Origin: Anaerolineae bacterium
GTDB taxonomy: Bacteria > Chloroflexota > Anaerolineae > J102
Direction: 5' to 3'
Length of the DNA: 20,481 bases
Assembly (NCBI GenBank): GCA_027036755.1
Contig: JALWDV010000816.1
Location: 1 to 20,481 of the forward strand
Position numbers and translations under genes: made by a program. Below, piece after piece: positions 15,346 through 20,481 of the stretch. Each line of letters opens with the position of its first letter. The first letter of the stretch is position 1. The notes beneath the pieces were generated by a model that was given only the letters and a program-made list of their open reading frames with translations, ran no database searches and was not told the origin of the DNA.

Positions 15346-17046
15346 CTATCTACGGAACAAATCGAAGAAAATCTGGGGGCGTCGGCGATCGAGATGCTGC
15401 TCGGCGGCCAGCGCCAGCCGGAAGAGCGTGACTTCGTCCCAATGGCGCGCGATGGCCTGCATGGCGATGGGCAGGCCCGCATCGGAATATCCTACCGGGA
15501 AAGTGATGGCGGGATGCCCGGTCATGTTGGCGAAGGGCGCATAGCGCATGATCTCGGTGAGGGTGGCGAGATCGGAATCGCCATCGGGCAGGGCGTGCTC
15601 GGGGATGGGCGGGGCTGTCAGGCCCGCGGCTGGCGTGACGATGACATCCACCTTATCGAAGGCCCGCCTGAAGTGCGCCATGATGCGGGTGCGGACGCGC
15701 TGGGCCAGAACGAAGTCCCGGGCGTTGAAGGCCCGGGCCAGGGCCAGGCTGATGCGCACATCCATGCCCATCTCCTTGTGATGTGCGTCGTAATAATGCT
15801 CCAGCGCCTGATTCATCTCGGTTGTGATGGTGATGACATGCGCCACCCGAGCCGCTTCCAGATCGGGAATGAGGATCTCTTCGACGCGGGCGCCCGCATC
15901 CTTGAAATGGTCCAGCATTTGCTCGTTGCCCTGCACCATTTCGGGCGTGGCGTGGCGAAACCACGGCCAGAAGACGCCAATGGTGAGATCGCTGAGATCG
16001 GTCTTGCGCCAACCCGCCAGCGTGGGGAGCGGCTGCTGAACGCTGAGGCGATCCCGCGGGTCTGGTCCGGCGATGGCCGCGTAAGCCAGCGCCAGATCGC
16101 CCGCGGTGGCAGCCAACGGCCCGACATGCGCCACGCTGAAATCCAGTGCGAAGGAGCCCGACTCGGGCACGCGGCCATAAGTGGGCTTGAGGCCCAACAC
16201 CCCGCAAAAGGCCGCGGGCAATCGCACCGAACCGCCGCCATCCGCGCCCAGAGCGATGGGGGAAAAGCCCGCGGCCACTGCAGCCGCCGAGCCGCTGGAA
16301 CTGCCGCCGGTGTAATGGCCGGGATGGTAGGGATTGCGGGGCGTGCCGAAGTGGGGATTGAAGCCCGTGACGCCGATGCCGATCTCGTGCATGTTGGTCT
16401 TGCCGATGAGCAGCGCCCCCGCGGCCCGCATCCTCGCCACGGCAATAGAGTCTGCCGGGACGGGATGTTTGCCCAGGAAGGAGGTTCCCATGTGAGTGGG
16501 ATAGGGCGTCATGTCCAATTCGTCCTTGATGGCCACGGGCACGCCATCGAGGATGCTGAGGGGCCGTCCCTCGCGCCAGCGTTGCGAAGACGCCCGGGCC
16601 TGCCGCAACACGTCATCTCTGTCCTGCTCGATGAAGGCTCGCAGCGGCGGATTGCTCTCCTCGCTGGCCGCCACCGCCGCCAACAAGCGCTCCGCTACAT
16701 CCACAGGATCGATTTCGCCCGCGCGATACGCCTGCGCGAAATCGAAAGCCGTGGGAAATCGAAAGCCATCGGAGCGGGAAGTCTGGTCGGGCCATTGCGC
16801 CTGCGGCATGGTGTAGGCTTGCTGTGCGGGCGGCGCGACTGGAACCAGGGGCTCGAAAGTGGGCCACTCGTCGAATTTCTGCTGACGCAGGCCAATCACC
16901 CCCGCCTGTTTTAGCAGATTTCCCAAAAGCACGCTTCGGGTCGGGCCATCCAGCAGCGAGACGAACAGCTTGAGTTTCACGCCTGCGAGATAAGGCATTT
17001 GAACGGATTTCAGATCATAGATTTCGTCGGGCGCTTGTTGGGGCAT
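15346..17046 (-). CDS. Amidase signature family enzyme (FAAH/GatA-like)
   Basis: From ATG 17046 the protein has 566 residues. It is a serine hydrolase of the amidase signature family, cleaving amide bonds. The Ser-cisSer-Lys triad is visible: K174 (VAIKDELD), S249 (TGGSSSGSAAAV) and S273 (GADGGGSVRLPAAF), with spacings of 75 and 24 as in fatty acid amide hydrolase. An N-terminal extension of about 95 residues (DEIYDLKSVQMPYLAG...) precedes the core and resembles that of plant-type FAAH rather than GatA. No gatB or gatC is nearby, so a role in Gln-tRNA formation is unlikely. A longer frame to 17121 exists, but its first 13 or so codons lie inside a MITE. GAGAAG is a weak ribosome site. The substrate is unknown. 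Confidence 0.9.
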   Translation of the reverse strand: MPQQAPDEIYDLKSVQMPYLAGVKLKLFVSLLDGPTRSVLLGNLLKQAGVIGLRQQKFDEWPTFEPLVPVAPPAQQAYTMPQAQWPDQTSRSDGFRFPTAFDFAQAYRAGEIDPVDVAERLLAAVAASEESNPPLRAFIEQDRDDVLRQARASSQRWREGRPLSILDGVPVAIKDELDMTPYPTHMGTSFLGKHPVPADSIAVARMRAAGALLIGKTNMHEIGIGVTGFNPHFGTPRNPYHPGHYTGGSSSGSAAAVAAGFSPIALGADGGGSVRLPAAFCGVLGLKPTYGRVPESGSFALDFSVAHVGPLAATAGDLALAYAAIAGPDPRDRLSVQQPLPTLAGWRKTDLSDLTIGVFWPWFRHATPEMVQGNEQMLDHFKDAGARVEEILIPDLEAARVAHVITITTEMNQALEHYYDAHHKEMGMDVRISLALARAFNARDFVLAQRVRTRIMAHFRRAFDKVDVIVTPAAGLTAPPIPEHALPDGDSDLATLTEIMRYAPFANMTGHPAITFPVGYSDAGLPIAMQAIARHWDEVTLFRLALAAEQHLDRRRPQIFFDLFRR

Positions 17047-17082
17047 GATGATGTCTTCTCGTGCAACTGATGGTTCAAAGAG

Positions 17083-17255
17083 GTGACTGCTAACGTATGC
17101 TACAAGGTTGTCCTTTTTCACTCAAACCTGACAGGTTCTCGTAACCTTGGCGATAGGATGTGTGGTTTTTACCAGCAACGAAGCGTGCAAGGTGCTGAAT
17201 CGCTGTCAAAGGAACCTGTCAGGTTAATTCAAGCGAAAACGACCTTAGCTGTTAC
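17083..17255 (+). mobile_element. MITE copy C (173 bp, IS66-like ends)
   Basis: It begins GTGACTGCTAACG and ends TTAGCTGTTAC (both tips one base off copy A). It is flanked by TCAAAGAG (17075-17082) and TCAAAGAT (17256-17263), matching at 7 of 8 positions. The interior follows copy A closely: two AACCTGACAGGTT palindromes and AACGAAGCGTGCAAGG. It sits 36 bp upstream of the amidase start codon and therefore within or in front of its promoter. Confidence 0.85.
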
Positions 17256-17275
17256 TCAAAGATCGCCAAAACCAT

Positions 17276-17314
17276 AAAAATATCGCGTCCCGACAATAGC
17301 TGTCAGAACGCGAT
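17276..17314 (-). terminator. Intrinsic terminator of the proline-rich membrane protein gene
   Basis: On the minus strand a 14-bp stem (ATCGCGTTCTGACA with TGTCGGGACGCGAT, two G-U pairs) closes a 5-base loop and is followed by ATTTTTA. It lies 44 bp past the stop at 17359. This is the clearest Rho-independent terminator in the window. Confidence 0.88.
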
Positions 17315-17358
17315 GAAAGGCAAGTCTGGCTACATTGCTGACGCAATGCTGCATGAGC

Positions 17359-17922
17359 TTATTCTTCAGGCGTTTCTGTTTCTGATGACGGCTCCGCTTC
17401 CACCTCCTCTGTGAGAGGCGGGGGTGGTGGCGGCGGGGGCGGCGGAGCGCTTTCCTCGATTGGAGGCGCAGGTTGCGCCGGTTGGGGGAGCGGCGAGGGC
17501 GTCATCTGTTCGGTGGGCGCTATCGGCTGAGCTGGTTCTTCAGGAGCCGGGGGAGGGGGCGGCGGAGGCGGCGGTGTAGCGATCACAGCCGGCACGCTTT
17601 TCGCCATTCGCTGCTCCATTTTCTCCATGAGAGCGATGAGATTGGCGGTGGCGGTGGCGTTGGCCCGGGTGTTGTATTCCACATCGGTGAACAGAGAGAT
17701 AATGCTGCCGATGATGTAAAGCTGGATGAATGTGTAGATGCCAAAAGGCAGGAAGAGAACACCGGTCCAGTTTTGCCCGCCCAAACGCAATCCTGCAACT
17801 TTTTCGCCCTGAATCCAGAACCAGATGGCGACGACTATGCTGAGGATTAGGGCCAGCCAGGCAACTATCTTGATGAGTAACGCCAGAAAACGTAAACCGG
17901 CGTATTTGCGGCGAACATCCAT
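17359..17922 (-). CDS. Membrane protein with proline-rich tail, unknown function
   Basis: The 187-residue protein has two membrane spans (about 12-37 and 55-78), a short charged amphipathic helix likely to form a coiled coil (84-108, ATANLIALMEKMEQRMAK), and a disordered Pro/Glu/Thr-rich tail (116-187) with two runs of nine to ten prolines. AAAGGAG precedes the ATG. The poly-Pro runs would need elongation factor P for efficient translation (known for such stretches). The topology suggests both ends in the cytoplasm. It lies 88 bp downstream of the duplicated-domain lipoprotein on the same strand and ends at a strong terminator. I do not recognise the family. It could be a scaffold that recruits SH3- or WW-like partners, but this is speculation. 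Confidence 0.8.
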   Translation of the reverse strand: MDVRRKYAGLRFLALLIKIVAWLALILSIVVAIWFWIQGEKVAGLRLGGQNWTGVLFLPFGIYTFIQLYIIGSIISLFTDVEYNTRANATATANLIALMEKMEQRMAKSVPAVIATPPPPPPPPPAPEEPAQPIAPTEQMTPSPLPQPAQPAPPIEESAPPPPPPPPPPLTEEVEAEPSSETETPEE

Positions 17923-17942
17923 TAAGCACTCCTTTTCTGGGA

Positions 17943-17971
17943 ATCATTCACGGGGATGACCGCAAGCTCAA
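17943..17971 (-). promoter_or_regulatory. Possible promoter of the proline-rich membrane protein gene
   Basis: On the minus strand: TTGAGC (17966-17971), a 17-bp spacer, AATGAT (17943-17948). It is a moderate match, 21 bp upstream of the ATG. If it is not used, the gene would be read from the lipoprotein promoter. Confidence 0.35.
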
Positions 17972-18010
17972 GGCCCGCGGCTATCCGGAAAGACTGGCGC
18001 GAGGGGGAAA

Positions 18011-18958
18011 TTATTGGGGGAATTCCAGGGTGACTTCGCCATCGACCTGATCCAACAGCGGCAGAAGAGTCTTCACAAGCTCGCGCTGTTGTTCATAACC
18101 AGGCATGAAGTAGAGTTGGGCGTAGAGATCTGCCGCCCGATTCAGGTAGTCGTCACCCCAGACCAGGTAGGGGAGCTGCTCATCGTTGATCCAGAAAATC
18201 AGGCCCTCGGGCGTTGTCTGAACAGTGACTTTGTAAATGTCGGCCTCTTGCAGGTTCTTGATGGTCTGCGGGGCCAGGCCAACGCCGCGCAGATCAGCCA
18301 GTCCGGCGTTAGTCAGATCCTGAGTGGAAACGCCCAGGATGGATGGCACGCCATTTTCATCGAAGGTGATGCGGGCCTTCACGATGGCCACAGAACTCTC
18401 AGATTCCTGCTTGGTGGGGACGACGATGGGGGCGTTGGGATCCCGCAGAGAGATTTCTTCCGCGGACGGCTGTTTGGGAAAGCGCAGAGCGATATCCAGC
18501 CCGGTGTGCTGGATGATGGGGATTACCAGATTCAGCACCGTTTCGAACTCGGGCTTGACAACCTTCAATTTGGTGAGGGCGTCGGCCAGGTTGTTCAACT
18601 CATCGGTGGACCATCCCAGATGGGGCATCAGCGCGCCATTGACGAAGATGTAGATGCCATCATCCTTTTGCACCAATTCGATATGCTGCACATTCGCCTG
18701 GGTGAACCATTCGACATACGCCGGATCCATGGCGAATTGAGAGATGTCAATGCCGGCGAGCGCCAGCAGGCGGGGGCTGATGCCGGCAACGGAGGGAACG
18801 CCATCGCTATCGATATCCACTACCAGACGCGGCAGGGCCAGAACGAAGTCTGCGTCCTTATCCGACAGTTGCACCGGCTCTCCACCGCAAGCCGCAGCCA
18901 CTGAGGCAAAGAGCATCAGGATCAGGAATAAAAAGATCAGTCGTTTAGGAAGTGTCAT
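18011..18958 (-). CDS. Lipoprotein with a tandemly duplicated domain, unknown function
   Basis: The 315-residue protein has a lipoprotein signal (KRLIFLFLILMLFASVAAAC; lipid-bearing C24). GGAGGAG precedes the ATG. The mature part is an internal duplication: residues 44-161 and 194-314 share the order GVPS(V/I)xG(I/V)S, then IYIFVNGALMPHLGW / LIFWINDEQLPYLVW, then LNNLADAL / LNRAADLY, then LVIPII...ALRFP / TLLPLL...TLEFP. The spacer (162-193) is hydrophilic. No enzyme motif is seen; each unit could be a binding module. It is probably anchored to the outer face of the membrane. It may be co-transcribed with the proline-rich membrane protein downstream. I do not recognise a named family. Confidence 0.85.
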   Translation of the reverse strand: MTLPKRLIFLFLILMLFASVAAACGGEPVQLSDKDADFVLALPRLVVDIDSDGVPSVAGISPRLLALAGIDISQFAMDPAYVEWFTQANVQHIELVQKDDGIYIFVNGALMPHLGWSTDELNNLADALTKLKVVKPEFETVLNLVIPIIQHTGLDIALRFPKQPSAEEISLRDPNAPIVVPTKQESESSVAIVKARITFDENGVPSILGVSTQDLTNAGLADLRGVGLAPQTIKNLQEADIYKVTVQTTPEGLIFWINDEQLPYLVWGDDYLNRAADLYAQLYFMPGYEQQRELVKTLLPLLDQVDGEVTLEFPQ

Positions 18959-19087
18959 GGTGAAATCTCCTCCTGGTGAGAGCCAGATGGCTTAGAAGAA
19001 TTGGAATGGATTATTTTCTTTGACGCCCACGATTTACGTTTCATGTGTTTCCAGAATAAATACGACAATTTCAAGGAAATAATAACA

Positions 19088-19104
19088 TGAACGATTTTCG
19101 TTCA
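19088..19104. promoter_or_regulatory. 17-bp palindrome TGAACGATTTTCGTTCA
   Basis: Perfect 7-bp arms (TGAACGA and TCGTTCA) flank three T residues, about 130 bp upstream of the lipoprotein ATG. On the minus strand TTGAAC at its edge could be part of a -35, with TATTAT 15 bp further on. It may be an operator. The arms recall GAAC...GTTC repressor sites, but the spacing is not that of a known LexA box. Confidence 0.35.
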
Positions 19105-19248
19105 AAAAGTGATAAACGTGTAGAATATATTATGCCGGAAACGAATGGGAAATGCAACACAATTGTTTGCCACCTGCATTAACTGAGCAGAAAGGGCCGA
19201 TCGGCATTCAAACGTCAGTAAACGAACGTCGAAAAATCCCATGTTACG

Positions 19249-19352
19249 TCATTCCGACGACCGCAGGGAGGAGGAATCTCCCAGGTGCGGTGCACTTGAG
19301 CCTGCGGTAAGTGCGTCGCACCTTTCGGTCCCTGCGCTCCCTCGAAATGACG
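19249..19352 (+). repeat. Dispersed palindromic repeat, TCATTCCGACGACC family, copy 2
   Basis: Positions 19249-19281 are identical to 10725-10757. The right half (TCGGTCCCTGCGCTCCC, TCGAAATGACG) matches that of copy 1 with one change. The middle differs: copy 2 holds about 40 bp including GGTAAGTGCGTCGCACC, a word related to the hairpins at 3829 and 3912. This looks like a repeat inserted or exchanged inside a repeat. Confidence 0.75.
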
Positions 19353-19355
19353 GTC

Positions 19356-19412
19356 GTAATGCGTGATACGTGATGCGTGACAACCTCACGCATTACGCAT
19401 TACGAATCACGC
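19356..19412. repeat. Hairpin of GCGTGATGCGTAATG words
   Basis: The left arm 19356-19380 (GTAATGCGTGATACGTGATG...) and right arm 19386-19412 (TCACGCATTACGCATTACG...) are complementary with small gaps, separated by 5 bp. It is a word-based palindrome, non-coding. Confidence 0.7.
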
Positions 19413-19491
19413 TCGTTGCAGACTCGCTCAACGCTGGTTTTACTAACCTTCAGCAATCAGCAAGCGTTCTATTTACGAAACATCGCAACAA

Positions 19492-20073
19492 TCAGAGTTC
19501 GATCTTGGCTCCCATCACCTCCATGAATTTGGCGAGCCATTCGGGATGGGCCGGCCAGGCGGGAGCGGAGACGAGATTGCCATCCACATAGGCCCGGTGG
19601 ACTGGAATTTCAACGTATTCGCCGCCCGCAGCATTGATGTCGGGCCCCACGGCGGGATAAGCAGTTAGTTTGCGGTCCTTGATCACGCCCGCGGCCACCA
19701 GAATCTGAGCGCCGTGACAGATGGCTGCCACCGGTTTATTCGTATCGAAGAAATGTCGCGCGATTTCCAGCACTCGCGGATTCAGGCGTATGTATTCGGG
19801 TGCGCGGCCGCCAGGAATGACCAAACCATCGTAATCGGCGGGATCAATGTTATCGAAAGTCGCGTTCAGCGTGAAGTTATGTCCCCGTTTTTCGCTGTAG
19901 GTCTGATCTCCTTCGAAGTCGTGGATCGCTGTGCGCACCTGCTCGCCGACCTTCTTGTCTGGACAAACCGCATGCACCGTGTATCCAACGGCGGCCAGAG
20001 CCTGGAAAGGAACCATGACTTCGTAATCCTCTACATAATCGCCAACGAGGAAAAGCAGCTTCTTTGCAGCCAT
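19492..20073 (-). CDS. DJ-1/PfpI family protein (class I glutamine amidotransferase-like)
   Basis: The 193-residue cytoplasmic protein spans the whole DJ-1/PfpI domain. The nucleophile elbow is AAICHGAQIL (C119, H120). The acidic partner is in the N-terminal loop GDYVEDYEV (E15/E18). GLVIPGGRAPEYIR is the typical strand-turn before the elbow. Members include deglycases, glyoxalases and proteases; the C-H-G-A elbow is closest to PfpI/YhbO-type stress proteins, but the exact reaction is not predictable. AAGGAGG precedes the ATG. It is a single gene with its own promoter and a likely operator. Confidence 0.92.
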   Translation of the reverse strand: MAAKKLLFLVGDYVEDYEVMVPFQALAAVGYTVHAVCPDKKVGEQVRTAIHDFEGDQTYSEKRGHNFTLNATFDNIDPADYDGLVIPGGRAPEYIRLNPRVLEIARHFFDTNKPVAAICHGAQILVAAGVIKDRKLTAYPAVGPDINAAGGEYVEIPVHRAYVDGNLVSAPAWPAHPEWLAKFMEVMGAKIEL

Positions 20074-20122
20074 AAACGCCTCCTTATGCGGTAAATGGTT
20101 GGGGAAAAAGTTTTCTGCAACT

Positions 20123-20151
20123 ATTATAAGTTACCATAACGATTTCGTCAA
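20123..20151 (-). promoter_or_regulatory. Sigma-70-type promoter of the DJ-1/PfpI gene
   Basis: On the minus strand: TTGACG (20146-20151), a 17-bp spacer and a consensus TATAAT (20123-20128). It lies 50 bp upstream of the ATG. It is the best promoter in the window. Confidence 0.82.
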
Positions 20152-20159
20152 TGACGAAA
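20143..20159. promoter_or_regulatory. 17-bp operator-like palindrome over the DJ-1 promoter -35
   Basis: TTTCGTCA and TGACGAAA are perfect 8-bp arms around one base, and the arms contain the -35 hexamer. A bound dimer would exclude RNA polymerase. This placement and size fit a TetR- or MarR-type repressor (inferred); no such gene is in the window. Confidence 0.6.
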
Positions 20160-20195
20160 CGCCTACTACATTGATACGCTACGAACAAAAATGCG

Positions 20196-20349
20196 GTAAC
20201 TACTAAGGTCTCATCACCACTTTTTGCCACGAAGACACGATGGATAACGAAGGCACGAAGTATTTTCTTTATTTTTCCCTTCGTGTCTTCGAAAAACTTC
20301 GAGCCTTCGTGGCTTTTTGAGGCTTAAAGTCGAGTACGTTAGCAATTAC
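20196..20349 (-). mobile_element. MITE copy D (154 bp, same ends, different core)
   Basis: It starts GTAACTACTAAGGTC and ends GTACGTTAGCAATTAC, matching both tips of copy A over about 15 bp with one change each. The flanks AAAAATGCG (20187-20195) and AAAAATGGG (20350-20358) match at 8 of 9 positions. The core is unrelated to copies A-C: it is an inverted repeat (20221-20265 and 20279-20322) built from GCCACGAAGACACGA / CTTCGTGTCTTCG words. It has no open frame. Confidence 0.72.
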
Positions 20350-20398
20350 AAAAATGGGCATGGTTCATTCTCATTCAAAACCATCTTTACAATTTCTC

Positions 20399-20474
20399 CG
20401 TCAAACGTCATACGTCAAACGTCAAAAAGAGCCTGTTTCGCCACGTTTTGACGTTTGACGCTTTACGTTTGACG
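20399..20474. repeat. Hairpin of CGTCAAACGTCA words
   Basis: The left arm (20399-20427) repeats CGTCAAACGTCA. The right arm (20444-20474) repeats TTTGACG. About 16 bp separate them. It is a word-based palindrome at the right edge of the window. Confidence 0.7.
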
Positions 20475-20481
20475 TGCTTTG

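Larger units (their letters stand above)
18959..19491. other. Intergenic region with repeats, no gene seen
   Basis: This region lies between the lipoprotein start and the DJ-1 stop. It contains the leader of the lipoprotein gene (AT-rich, promoter not clearly assignable), a palindrome at 19088-19104, copy 2 of the TCATTCCGACGACC repeat and a GCGTGATGCGTAATG-type hairpin. The open frame at 19370-19591 is built partly from repeat and partly antisense to the DJ-1 gene. Confidence 0.6.

Noticed and set aside
15394..16914. Long plus-strand open frame (506 codons) antisense to the amidase
   Set aside because: The amidase on the minus strand has all catalytic motifs. The antisense product is Gly/His/Arg-rich with no motif, typical of high-GC shadow frames.

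Overview
The window looks like chromosome from a GC-rich, environmental Chloroflexota-type bacterium (Anaerolineae/Caldilineae-like). This is inferred from gene content and from the many dispersed palindromic repeats between genes; no rRNA or other marker gene is present to prove it. Sixteen protein genes are supported. There are no rRNA or tRNA genes, no CRISPR array and no transposase gene.

Layout. Positions 1-2713 (minus) hold a large secreted, multidomain, GH9-like glycosidase that runs off the left edge. Positions 2714-4264 form a 1.5 kb gene-poor stretch with repeats. A minus-strand pair follows, mgtE (Mg2+ channel) and rluE (23S rRNA pseudouridine synthase), with a plus-strand homoserine dehydrogenase divergent from it. 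Next come nhaA (plus), then a convergent minus-strand Crp-type regulator and Nudix hydrolase. A GT4 glycosyltransferase (plus), a Trm112-like zinc protein (minus) and a thiolase (plus) follow. Positions 13998-15003 (minus) carry an unknown small protein overlapping a ComEA-like DNA-binding protein. Then come an FAAH-like amidase, a proline-rich membrane protein, a lipoprotein with an internally duplicated domain, and a DJ-1/PfpI protein, all minus. Most genes are housekeeping or transport genes in units of one or two; no large pathway operon is present.

The most striking content is between genes. Four short elements (3998-4171, 7482-7888, 17083-17255, 20196-20349) share inverted ends of the form GTAACTGCTAA and are flanked by 8-9 bp direct repeats, two of them perfect. 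They look like non-autonomous elements (MITEs); the GTAA tips and 8-bp duplications fit mobilisation by an IS66-family transposase encoded elsewhere. Two have the same 174-bp design. One carries an extra nested palindromic block, and one has the same tips around an entirely different core. Other repeat families include AGACCTCGGAGGTCT hairpins (3 copies), a 33-bp repeat beginning TCATTCCGACGACC (2 copies), and long inverted repeats built from short words.

Several sigma-70-type promoters can be read: DJ-1 (with a perfect 17-bp palindrome over its -35), the ComEA operon (with a 12-bp palindrome at the predicted start site), Trm112, and a probably leaderless promoter for the glycosyltransferase. 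A strong intrinsic terminator follows the proline-rich membrane protein.
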